Below are positions 54,101 through 63,651 of a stretch of DNA of 64,000 bases, piece after piece (position 1 is the first letter of the stretch; every line of letters begins with the position of its first letter). The notes under the pieces were generated by a model. It had not been told where the DNA came from. It saw nothing but the letters and a program-made list of their open reading frames with translations, and did not search any database. The translations under genes and the position numbers were made by a program. Source of the DNA: Ananas comosus (Eukaryota > Streptophyta > Magnoliopsida > Poales > Bromeliaceae); the NCBI RefSeq assembly GCF_001540865.1, contig NC_033638.1, positions 1,635,215-1,699,214 on the forward strand. The letters run 5' to 3'.

Positions 54101-54133
54101 CGGGAGGCCCGCACCCCGCGCGCGCGCAGAGAG
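51111..54133. other. G-depleted (plus strand) A+C-rich tract, no gene
   Basis: Long stretches have almost no G on the plus strand: I count 2 G in 51781-51960. 52675-53330 is extremely C-rich. Minus-strand open frames at 52643-53350 and 53475-54077 are Gly/Arg-rich or Phe/Leu/Cys-rich low complexity, explained by base composition. No domain is recognisable, and I would not call a gene. Confidence 0.6.
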
Positions 54134-54283
54134 GGCAGGCCTCCCTCTCTCTCTCTGTCTGCTCTCTCTCTCTCTCTTTACCTCTGTTCTCTCTCTCTTT
54201 CTCCCCTCTCTTTGTCTGCTCTCTCTCTCTCCCTCTGCTCTCTCTCTCTCTCTCTCCCTCTGTTATCTCTCTCTCTCGCGCTG
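54134..54283. repeat. Imperfect (CT)n tract
   Basis: About 150 bases of CT repeats broken by TGTCTG, TTTACC and CCCTCTG. Confidence 0.9.
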
Positions 54284-54287
54284 AGTC

Positions 54288-54304
54288 CCCCGCAAAACGC
54301 GGGG
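54288..54304. repeat. GC-rich hairpin near a sharp composition border
   Basis: CCCCGC and GCGGGG pair around AAAAC. A second inverted repeat, AACTCT/AGAGTT, follows at 54318-54336. After about 54345 the sequence abruptly becomes AT-rich. This could be the terminus of an element (the minus strand then starts A|TCTATATAACTC, Helitron-like), but I found no partner end. Confidence 0.4.
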
Positions 54305-54344
54305 AGCGCGCCGTAGGAACTCTCGATTCAAGAGTTATATAGAT

Positions 54345-55760
54345 AGGGGCCTGTCATTAGCCATCATTTTTTACTTTCAATCAGATGGTCAAAATCTTGG
54401 ATCTGAGGACTTAAAAATAACAAGCAACAAGGCTTCGATGCTATTAAAGGCATTCTAGCTCAATTCCTTTGATAAATTTTTTTGCCTTAATTTTATAGCT
54501 AGGTTTTTTGGTAAAGAATAGAAGTTATCTAAACTATGAACTATTTTGAAAAAAGCTATCAACATTTTTAAATTTTGATTTTGCAACCAAACTTTTGAAT
54601 TTATTTGATTTGAATTAGCCAATAGTATTTTAATTTCAAAAGTTGAATGCGTCGTTTATTTTTGCAGGTTTTGTTAGCATATTTTATATGATTCTCGCAA
54701 CTATAAATTTATTAAAATAAATAGTTAACTTAAATTTTAAAATTAAAATACTATCAATTGATTCAAATTAAACAAATTGAAAGATGAAATAATAAATTAA
54801 AAGTTTAACAAATTGGGTGGCCATAGCTAAGATAAATTTCGTATGATTTTACCCATTTTTTAGCTGAAACTTTCTCTCTTCATTATCTCCAGAAAAAGAA
54901 ATGAATATTTCAACACTGAAAGGAATATTTCAACACTGTTATCTATATCTATGACAACCATGCATGTTTAACTACAGTAAGATACAACTGAATGTGAGCA
55001 TGATTTGTTACATGATTTTAGCTTTTTAACAGCTTAATAAATGATTAGTCCAGTGATTGGTTGAATCAAATACTTCAACTAATTGGGTTAATTTTATTTT
55101 ACTATTCAACCTTTCAATCTATTTGATTTGATTCAGTCAACAATACTCTTACTTTAAAATTTAAGCTAATTACTTATTTTAATAAACTTATGGTTATAAA
55201 AATTGCATGAAATATACTAACTAAATCTGTAAAAATAAACGGCGCATTCAAATCTTAAAGTCAAAATGTCGTTGACTGACTCAAATGAAAGATATTGAAA
55301 CATTGGGTAGTAAAATCAAAATTTTGAAAGATTTGATAGCCGTCTCAAAATGATCCGTAGTTCAGATAAATTATGTACGTGTTCACCATCTACATTGGTC
55401 GTTCTAGTTTGTGAGATATCTCCATCCGACTAGAGCATGTGATATAGATGGATGCAGCAGTCACAGAATCTGTTTGAAAGGAAGCAATATGGAATATATC
55501 CCGATTAAGCACGAAGTAAACAGAGCCACAATTAAGGCTTACTAAAGTCTGAGCTCCTTGCCATTTGCAGCATTGATGCTTTCATGTCTTCCTTTATCCT
55601 AATTCTTCTACATCTTACTGTCTTATTCTGAAAATGGCATGTACTTGTTCTGCTCTCTTGAACTCATTCCTGTCAGTCGAGTTCCCAGCAGTTGGGGCAT
55701 CAAACTTTCCTTGAAGAATTCCTATCATTCGAGGTCCTTTCGGGGTTATCGATCACCTAG
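54345..55760. other. AT-rich spacer, no gene seen
   Basis: Non-coding. Words such as TTGATTTGAATTAGCCAA/TTGATTTGATTCAGTCAA recur in both orientations between 54590 and 55290, suggesting an eroded inverted duplication. 55620-55760 has short readable frames that may belong to the exon-like remnant that follows. Confidence 0.45.
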
Positions 55761-55898
55761 TTCTGCCATGTCACCTACCTCGACCATGCTGTCAACACAA
55801 TCTATCCCCTCCCCGCTGAATCTGTTGATGCTACAAATGGTTTGGTGCAATCCAATGAGTATATCAGGAAGCTGCTTCGCATGAACCGCCCGAAGTAA
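55761..55898 (+). pseudogene. Exon-like gene remnant, family unknown
   Basis: A frame opening after TAG (55758-55760) reads FCHVTYLDHAVNTIYPLPAE followed by SVDATNGLVQSNEYIRKLLR and MNRPK, ending at TAA (55896-55898). Its balanced composition is unlike the low-complexity frames around it and looks like real protein sequence. Upstream, MACTCSALLNSFLSVEFPAV begins at 55635 in a different frame. No domain is recognised. It may be a decayed exon or gene fragment carried by a transposon. Confidence 0.35.
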
Positions 55899-56564
55899 AC
55901 TGGCGGCAACAGCCAATACTACAACTATATATATAATAGTAACACATAATGTGCATGACTAATGCCGGTTATCCTGACGGAAAAAAGATGCACAAATGTA
56001 GTAAATGTGACTTGCTACAACACTCGAATGTCATTCCAATACCTAGTCACCACTAGCACATCCTCCGCATCCACAATAAACACATTCAATAACCTTTTCT
56101 TCCCTGAGATGCTTAGGAACCCTGCAGACGCACGCGGTCGCAAAGTTGTGATCTCGTATCTGCATGCAGCGAAGGCAGCACAGGCGCTCATAGCTCGGCT
56201 GTATATTGGTTACTAAAACAAGAATTATTGAATAATGAAAAGTAACAACAGAACAAAGCAGGCAATTCATATGACAATAAAGGAACATGAGTACTGCCTA
56301 AATATAAAGCCCAATCCAACCAAAAAGAAAAGGTTACTCTACTCAACTCACCCTACCCAGCCCATTCGACCCAATTACAAACAAAAAAGAAAAAAAAGAA
56401 AAAGAAAAATCGATTATCATCTTCCCTTCTTCCCTCACTCAATCCACTGAAATCCTAGACAAAGAGCCCTTCCCTCTTGTCCTCATCCGCCATCGCAGCC
56501 AACGAGATAGAGTTTCGACGATTGTTAAATGTTTAAATAAGTGTTGGTAAATTAGCAGCACTCC
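55899..56564. other. Spacer, no gene seen
   Basis: Non-coding; A-rich stretch 56380-56410. 56460-56520 is locally GC-richer, without a convincing frame. Confidence 0.45.
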
Positions 56565-56735
56565 TGTAACGTATCGAAACCTCAATAGCGATTATCGTAC
56601 TTTAGCCAAATTGGTTAAAGTACCGAGAGAAATGGATGGACGAACTCCAGTTGACATTCCAACAACGTTGGAAGGGTCAAAGTCGAGTCCCGAGGGTGTT
56701 AAGCAAGTTTTAGCATCGCTCGGCGCGATTTAAAA
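56565..56735 (+). repeat. Family B LTR fragment (start only)
   Basis: TGTAACGTATCGAAACCTCA and TTTAGCCAAATTGGTTAAAG match the first ~170 bases of the LTR at 46861; it then breaks off at the TRIM complex. Confidence 0.75.
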
Positions 56736-57596
56736 TGTGAGTAATGTGAAAGAAAAAGTTGGATCCTATGTGGGATTATTGGGGTTGTCATTGGATTTAT
56801 AAGAGACTTAGACACTAGTAATAATAACTGGGCTTAAGCATTTTGGGCCGGTGGTTGGGCCCAACGAGTTATTGTTGCTAGTGGGCTGGGTCGTTACATA
56901 TGGTATCAGAGCCGGTTCACCAGCTGGACATGTGTGGCAAGTCTCGGCTGAGCCAGGGTCTGGATGACGGGCTAGCGAGATGAGTCTCACATCGCCTGGT
57001 GATCTTGGGCTGTGTGTGTAATTGGACTGACGAGGACGTTAGGGCTTTAACAGGGGGAGTCTGTGACACCCCTAACGACCCAGCCCACTAGCAACAATAA
57101 CTCGTTGGGCCCAACCACCGGCCCAAAATGCTTAAGCCCAGTTATTATTACTAGTGTCTAAGTCTCTTATAAACCCAATGACAACCCCATTCCCATCCGA
57201 TGTGGGACTATTGGGGTGTCACAGACTCCCCCCGTTAAGGCCCTGACGTCCTCGTCAGTCCAATCACACACACAGCCCAAGATCACCAGGCGATGTGAGA
57301 CTCATCTCGCTAGCCAGTCATCCAGACCCTGGCTCAGCCGAGACTCGCCATGCATGTCCAGCTGGTGAACCGGCTCTGATACCATATGTAACGACCCAGC
57401 CCACTAGCAACAATAACTCGTTGAGCCCAACCACCGGCCCAAAATGCTTAAGCCCAGTTATTATTACTAGTGTCTAAGTGTAAATCCAATGACAACCCCA
57501 ATAATCCCACATCGGATGGGAATGGGGTTGTTATTGGATTTATAAGAGACTTAGACACTAGTAATAATAACTGGGCTTAAGCATTTTGGGCTGGTG
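56736..57596. mobile_element. Inverted TRIM-B complex (two elements head to head)
   Basis: Plus-strand part: LTR ending GGGTCGTTACA (56898), primer site TGGTATCAGAGCC (56901-56913), interior, purine tract aacagggggagtc (about 57049-57061), and just TGTGACACCCC of the next LTR (57062-57072). It then switches to a minus-strand element: LTR 57073-57223, purine tract (ggggggag complement, 57224-57235), interior, primer site (57372-57383), LTR from 57386. A further inverted LTR half runs from about 57516 to 57596. TRIM-B LTRs are about 150-160 bp. Interior and primer site match TRIM-A closely. The long inverted arms could form hairpin RNA. Confidence 0.75.
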
Positions 57597-58192
57597 TGTC
57601 ACGCCCCAGACCGCACCACCCGAAAACGGCACCAATTTGGTCCGATTCGAGGGCGGCGTGCGCGACCGCCGAACGGACAGAGTCTCCCCTGTCCGCCCAA
57701 GGCTAAGCAATGGATTGTGTACAACAAGTCCCCAGGAAAAACAACTTGCATTCATACACAATCAACAACGAAGCGAAAGCACAAACAGTGCTATAACCAA
57801 TTAGAGCAAGCGATACAAGTAAAATCATACAAGTATACAAAAGAGAGAAACTTAACTATTTAAGCATATTTGAAACATTAAACCTCTTTCGATATCATTT
57901 AAACTTTAAACGTTTAATACAACTTGCATTCTTTTTCCCAAAATGAAAATACATCATATGCTCTCCAAAACCTCACCCTATACATCATCTACTCTCAAAG
58001 CATAACCAAAAGTACAGGGTATAGAGCTAATGCAAGTAGGTAAAGTAAGCTATCTACCAAAAGCTAGGGCGCTATGCCCTTACCACGATCCATCGATGAA
58101 GGTCCGCTAACCTGTGTACCTGTACCCCCAAAACCACACGGGGGTGAGAACTACGAATAGTTCCCAGTGGGTTCGGCCGCCGACTCCACCGA
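57597..58192 (-). repeat. Family A-like LTR, cut by the assembly gap
   Basis: TGTCACGCCCC, CACCAATTTGG, CGAACGGACAG and TCCCCTGTCCGCCCAAGGC match the Gypsy-2 LTR start. The stem-loop at 58148-58163 is also present. The rest is lost in the N run. Confidence 0.75.
58148..58163 (-). promoter_or_regulatory. LTR stem-loop, shortest form
   Basis: GAACTACGAATAGTTC: 6-bp stem, loop CGAA, with GGGGTGA and CCAGTGGG flanks as in the other copies. Confidence 0.65.
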
Positions 58193-58292
58193 NNNNNNNN
58201 NNNNNNNNNNNNNNNNNNNNNNNNNNNNNNNNNNNNNNNNNNNNNNNNNNNNNNNNNNNNNNNNNNNNNNNNNNNNNNNNNNNNNNNNNNNN
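58193..58292. other. Assembly gap of 100 N
   Basis: Exactly 100 N, the conventional placeholder for a gap of unknown size. Confidence 0.98.
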
Positions 58293-58645
58293 GTTTTGGG
58301 CCACCCACGAGGCCCGCGAGTCCACGTCTGCGACTCGGCGCGCATGCTCGCAGCAACCAGCAACCGGGACGTTTTTTTGGGCCGAATTATTCGCAAATCG
58401 CGTTTAATTCTCGAATAATTATTTTTACCCAAAAAAAGAAATTTTTCCGAATTTTTGGAAAAAATATGAAAACGGCCTTTTTATTCGGCTTTTCAAAAAC
58501 TCGCGAATTATTCTCGAATAATTCACGAATTAACTAACTATGGATCCGACAGGATTTGGGCGAAAGGGAAAATGGGAGTAGCCGCCCTGCGGGTCGGAGC
58601 GGTAGGCTTTCAGAGCGGAGGCAAAAGGCGGACCCAAAACCCGCC
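58293..58645. other. Non-coding stretch between gap and CACTA element
   Basis: Contains AATTATTCG/CGAATAATT words repeated in both orientations and a GC-rich end. It may be the remainder of the LTR before the gap, or the host site of the CACTA element. Confidence 0.4.
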
Positions 58646-58666
58646 CACTACAACAAATCAGAGCTG

Positions 58667-58802
58667 TGCCGACGCTTTTTTGGAAACGCTTTGTCAATGC
58701 GTCGGAAAGTCCAAATTTAATTCATAAATTAACGACGCTTAATTAAAGCGTCGACAAGGGCGCTGAAATAATTTGACGCGAAACATTTTTCACACGGCGT
58801 CA
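58667..58802. repeat. CACTA subterminal repeats
   Basis: (G/C)CGACGCTT, TGCGTCGGAAA, CGACGCTTAATTAAAGCGTCG, GACGCGAAA and GGCGTC are scattered in both orientations. Such repeats are transposase-binding sites in this superfamily. Confidence 0.7.
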
Positions 58803-58907
58803 AAAGAGGAATAGAAAAATGCCCTAATTAAACCTCTTTCTCCCTTTTCCCTTTTCCTCTGAGACCTTTTCCCATTCACTTCCTTCACAGGCGAAGAAGA
58901 AGGCACA

Positions 58908-59420
58908 TGCTTTCCCACCTCCGCTTCGCCGCAGCCTCTCCCACCTCTGCTACGATCTCTCCCGCCTCTGCCGCTGCTCCCACTCCTCCGCCTACCCCTG
59001 CCGCCGCTTCCTCCAGGGACCCAGCTTCTCGCCCGCGTCCACTCCAACCCTTCCTTCACCTCCGCCTCTGCCATCGATGAGGACAACGGCGCCGTTGCCC
59101 TCGACGCCCCCGACGTTGCTGCCAACATCTTGAAGGCCCTCGCCCTCGACCTCCTCGACCACCACCTTCCCACTCTCCGATCCTGTGACGCCGCCCTCTA
59201 CCCCGTGCAAGCATGGCGACGCCTTCTTCAGGTGTGCCGGGGTCCATCTCGCCCTCAACTGCCGGAATCGCCTCCACGCCGACCTCACCAACCTCATCGA
59301 CGCCGTGCACTGCAACCTCGACAACGCCAAGCCCTTCGCCCTCCTCGGCAAGTGCTACGAGCACAAGGGATACCCCGAGGCCGCAGAGGCTATCCGGATT
59401 CAAAGGCGGAGACACAAGCA
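58908..59420 (+). pseudogene. Captured gene fragment, TPR-like, frame-broken
   Basis: GC-rich island (Ala, Pro, Ser-rich start MLSHLRFAAASPTSAT) inside otherwise AT-rich DNA. One frame holds SAIDEDNGAVALDAPDVAAN, ILKALALDLLDHHLPTLRSC and DAALYP; a frame shift near 59205 leads to FFRCAGVHLALNCR, LTNLIDAVHCNLDNAKPFAL, LGKCYEHKGYPEAAEAIRI. The last part has the helix-turn-helix spacing of a tetratricopeptide repeat (AxxLGxxYxxxGxxxxA). I infer a host gene piece captured by the transposon; the parent gene is unknown. Confidence 0.5.
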
Positions 59421-59526
59421 GTTGAGTACATATTTTACTTTCCCTGTCGCTCTCCCTGTTTTTTGTTTTTATTCCATTTTGCATAGGGTTTGCAATAACT
59501 TAGACTCTACTCCTCTGCATAATTAG

Positions 59527-60637
59527 TCTTTCATTCACCAAAGATTACTTCTACCTATTGTATCGTATTAATTAATTAGTAACAAGTGAGGCTCTTGCTC
59601 TGCATAATATTAAATTGGATGACTAGTGATTGGAAGGTTTTAAACATTTCCATTGTGTAGACTTGTATAACTGCAGCTTTATGTAAAATTGCATAGTAAT
59701 TGAGAGCTTATACTCTATATGCACATGAGAAAAAAGATCTAATTTTTTTTAGTTTGTAGTGTTTTAACATAGTGAGCTTTTTTGATCAAAAAATTTGCTT
59801 TGATGTATCCTATAAAATATATTCGCCACCTAAGAAATATTCTTGGTTTGTACTTTTACTAAAACAATATATCTTAGCATCTCTTTTATTTAGTATTTTT
59901 CTAAAAATCGTAGATTGCCCTTAAGTTTTTGTCTAATATATGAAGCTAGTCATACACTTAGTGTTTAGTTCTTTATAATTAAGCTCTATTATGTCAATCT
60001 ACTAATTTACAAGTAGTATTAGACTGCTGAATAATAGTTTTAAAATTTTTAGGAATACAATCATTCCTAATCAACACTATTAGCATTGTTATTGGCTCAA
60101 CAAGCTCATTGGTAATAGTTAGTCAAAGTGAAATTTTTGGATAAGAAGCTTCTGAAATTTTACAGTACGGAGAGCAACATCTTCTTGGTATGGTAAAACT
60201 TATTATTTTGCATATTTTTCTGCATTTTTCTTCAATTCTACAATGTTGTTTCCCTCTTTATTAACATAGGAAGTCATAACATTTCTTATTTTTAATTTGC
60301 AAATAAACTATGATCTTTCTTTCTTATCAATTCTTTTCTTGTATTAATTGGTTATAGATGAAGTCCTTTCATAATTGTGATAATTATCATTTATGATTAT
60401 GGTTTCTAACTGATTTGTTATTTTTAAATTAATTTGCATGTTTTTGGAAGTAAGTGTGTTAATTAAAATGCTATGTGTTTGAATAGTAAGCAGTATTAGT
60501 GTCTATTCTATCTAAATAGTCTATTATTTATGGTTTTTGAGTTGGGGCTCAATTTCATAATGCTAATTGTTTCTTTCTACCCTAATCTTTATAGTTAAGG
60601 CTGAAGTTTTTGTTCCTTATTTTATCTCTTTTAACAT
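59527..60637. other. AT-rich region before the transposase gene
   Basis: About 1.1 kb without coding content, T-rich like intron or leader sequence of a plant gene. A promoter cannot be pinpointed. Confidence 0.5.
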
Positions 60638-61465
60638 ATGAGTCATAATCATACAGATTGTGATATAATGGACAAAAGTTGGATAAAGAAGCCAAGAAAT
60701 GATATTGCATACATTGATGGTGTTAAAACTTTTATTAAATTTGCTATGGAGAAATCATCCATAAATGGCAAGATTCTATGCCCATGTCGAAAGTGTTACA
60801 ACAATTCTTCTTTTATACCAGAAGTTGTTGAAGAACATTTAGTGTGGAATGGTTTTTTATTAGGTTACAATGTTTGGGTATTTCATGGAGAGTCAATTGT
60901 CACATCCCCAAATGAAATCGAATGCACTTCATTTGCTCCAAGATCTAGTAATGCACAAGAAAGTAGTTCAAGACAAGATGGTCTAGAGGGATTGCTGCAA
61001 GATGTTTTTGGAATTATGGGCACTAATTTGAATAATGAACAAGTAATGAATGAGATTATTTCTAATAGTTTAGAAGAATGTAATGACGAGGCGTATGCTA
61101 CTGGATTTCTCGGCGAGCAAAATTTTAATGAACGGTCGATACATTCATCACCTAAGGAAACAATCCGATATAGTAACTTGGTGAAAGATTGTGATAAAGA
61201 ACTATATCCAGGTTGTAAAAACTTTTCCAAGATATCGTTCATTCTTCACTTATTCCACCTCAAATGCTTAAACGGGTGGTCCGAAAAATCCTTTACAATG
61301 TTGCTCCAATTATTAAAAAATTCATTTCCTGAAGGCAACTCTTTGCCATCATCTTATTATGAAGCTAAAAAGCTGATAAAAGAATTGGGTCTTGGATATG
61401 AGAAGATTCACATTTGCCCTAATGATTGTATGTTATATTGGGGTGAGACGACTAATCAAGAGTAA
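60638..61465 (+). pseudogene. CACTA transposase (TNP2-like), N-terminal part
   Basis: Starts at ATG 60638, or more likely at 60668 (MDKSWIKKPRND), the usual start of this family. Residues about 11-85 form the transposase-associated domain (CPCRKCYN cysteine cluster, HLVWNGFLLGYNVWVFHGE). The later part (HLKCLNGWSEKSFTMLLQLL, LGLGYEKIHICPNDCMLYW) leads into the zinc-like CxxC region. TAA at 61463-61465 interrupts just before CNVCGSSRW; the next open frame is in the same phase, so this is one gene with a single premature stop. TNP2-type proteins bind element ends and catalyse cut-and-paste movement. Confidence 0.85.
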
Positions 61466-63183
61466 TGTAATGTGTGTGGATCTTCACGGTGGACAATGAA
61501 TAAAGATGATAATGGTTGTTCTGATGATTTGCAAAGGAAGAAAAAGCCGGTCAAGATATTACGCTATTTTCCTTTGATACCAAGATTAAAAAGAATTTAT
61601 ATGTCATCTAAAATTGCTTCGTTAATGAGATGGCATGATGAAGGTCGCATTAAAGATGGAATCTTGAGACACCCAGCAGATGGCCTTGCATGGAAATCGT
61701 TTGATGATCATTATCCTGATTTTTCTTCTGATCCTCGTAGTGTTAGACTTGGTCTTGCTAGTGACGGATTCAATCCTTTTCGAACAATGAGTACTACTTA
61801 TAGCACTTGGCCGGTGATATTGATTCCTTATAATTTACCTCCGTGGTTATGCATGAAACAATCGTCATTCATTTTATCAATGGTCATTCCCGGTGAAAAA
61901 GGTCCAGGTAATGATATTGATATTTATTTGCAACCTTTAATAGCGGAGTTAAAACAACTTTGGGATGGTGTTGATGCTTTTGATGCTTCTACTAAGCAAA
62001 ACTTTGTCATGAAAGGGGCTCTTATGTGGACTATTAATGATTTTCCTGCCTATGCTAATTTATCTAGTTGGAGCACAAAGGGACGTGTTGCTTGCCCTTG
62101 TTGTGGGGTTTCAACCGATTCACGTTGGTTGAAGCATAGTAAGAAATTCTGTTATATGGGCCATCGTCGATGGTTGGAACCAAATCATCCTTTTCGATAT
62201 CAACAAAATCAATTTGATGGCACTATAGAGTTGCGTTCCGCTCCAATATCACCATCTGGAATTGATGTCCTAAGGCAACTACAGGGCATAACTTATAAAT
62301 ATGGCAAAGGCTCGAAATCTTCTAAAAAAAGGATGAGAGAGGAAGTTGATAGTTCTGCAAATCAAGTAGTGGATGAAGTTGGCACTACAAATCAAGTAAG
62401 AGTGTTTGAAGATACCGATGAGTTCATTGGAGATGGCCATGATTTTCATGAAGTTGGGATTGATAGTGATACATTAGATACATCAACACAATGTATAGTG
62501 AAAAATTTGTGGAAGAAAAAAAGCATCTTTTTTGAACTGCCATATTGGAAGTACAATCTTCTTCGACATAATTTAGATGTTATGCATATACAGAAGAATG
62601 TTTGCGATAACTTTATTGGAACCTTTTTGAATATGCATGGTAGGACTAAAGACAATTTGAATGCACGGTTGGACCTAATAGATATGGGCATACGACACGA
62701 TCTACATCCCAAGTTGCAATCGAACAACAAAACTTACATACCTCATGCAATCTACACTATGTCTACACAAGACAAAGTAAACTTTCTGACGGTTTTAAAA
62801 AATATTAAAGTTCCAGATGGATATGCATCGAATATCGCAAGATGCGTGAATCTAAAAGAACGAACACTTTCAAACCTCAAGAGTCATGATGGGCATATTT
62901 TACTGCAGGATATTCTTCCATTAGCTTTGAGAGCATCTATGCCAAAACAGATTATCACAATTGTTTCGGAACTATCATTATTTTTTAAATCAATATGTTT
63001 CAAATCTCTTGATCCAAAAGCTCTTGATCAGTTGGACTCAAGTGTTGCATTAACACTATGCCACATAGAGAAAATATTTCCTCCCAGTTTTTTCACTGTC
63101 ATGGTTTACCTCATTATTCACTTAGCATCGGAGGCCAAGTTAGGTGGTCCTGTACATTACAGATGGATGTATCCCATTGAAAG
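61466..63183 (+). pseudogene. CACTA transposase (TNP2-like), central part
   Basis: Same phase as the previous part, continuing after the TAA. Cys-rich CNVCGSSRW is followed by the Transposase_21 core: VKILRYFPLIPRLKRIYMSS, MRWHDEGR, HPADGLAWKSFDDHYPDFSS, RLGLASDGFNPF, WPVILIPYNLPPWLCMK, GPGNDIDIYLQPLIAELKQL, ALMWTINDFPAYANLSSWST, ACPCCG, then LPYWKYNLLRHNLDVMHIQK with NVCDNFIGT. The DUF4218-type region begins at KSHDGHILLQDILPLALRA and ends YPIE. The exon ends at a GT donor (63184), so the stop at 63185-63187 is intronic. Apart from the TAA this part is fully open. Confidence 0.88.
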
Positions 63184-63297
63184 GTGAGAGATTTAAATCT
63201 AAGTAATCTATGTATCATTAATTTTTCTATTTGATCAATCTATTACTAGAATAAGCAAATTAACAACATATTATTTTATAAAATTTTATTCTGTTAG
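63184..63297 (+). other. Transposase intron 1
   Basis: Starts GTGAGAG and ends TCTGTTAG; 114 bp and AT-rich. Joining its sides keeps the phase and the known YPxERY context of the family. Confidence 0.8.
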
Positions 63298-63598
63298 GTA
63301 CTTGGTACGGTTAAAATCTTACGTACGCAACAGAGCTAAACCAGAGGGCTCGATTGCTGAAGGATACATTGCGGAAGAATGTTTAACATTTTGTTCAAGA
63401 TATTTGGAAGGCGTGGAAACAATATTCAATCGACCAGAAAGAAACTATGATGATATAGATAATGCGGAAGCTTACATGTTCTTATCTTGTGGGCGCGTAA
63501 TAGGAAATTTCGAAAGTATTGTGCTTGACGAAATCTCATTAGTGCAAGCACATCGCTATGTACTACTTCATTATGACAAAATTACTTCATATCGTAGG
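63298..63598 (+). pseudogene. CACTA transposase, next exon
   Basis: Continues the DUF4218 region: VRLKSYVRNRAKPEGSIAEG, AEECLTFCSRYLEGVETIFN, then QAHRYVLLHYDKI. It probably ends at a GT donor at 63599 (AG before GTGAAT). Later exons would lie beyond the inserted LTR and outside the window. Confidence 0.8.
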
Positions 63599-63651
63599 TG
63601 AATACTATTTTACTAGTTTTATCCATAATATTTATTTTTTTATTTTACAAA

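Noticed and set aside
55639..55884. 81-residue plus-strand frame at the exon-like remnant
   Set aside because: A different frame (55761-55898) reads more like a real protein; this one is Ser/Pro/Met-rich without pattern.
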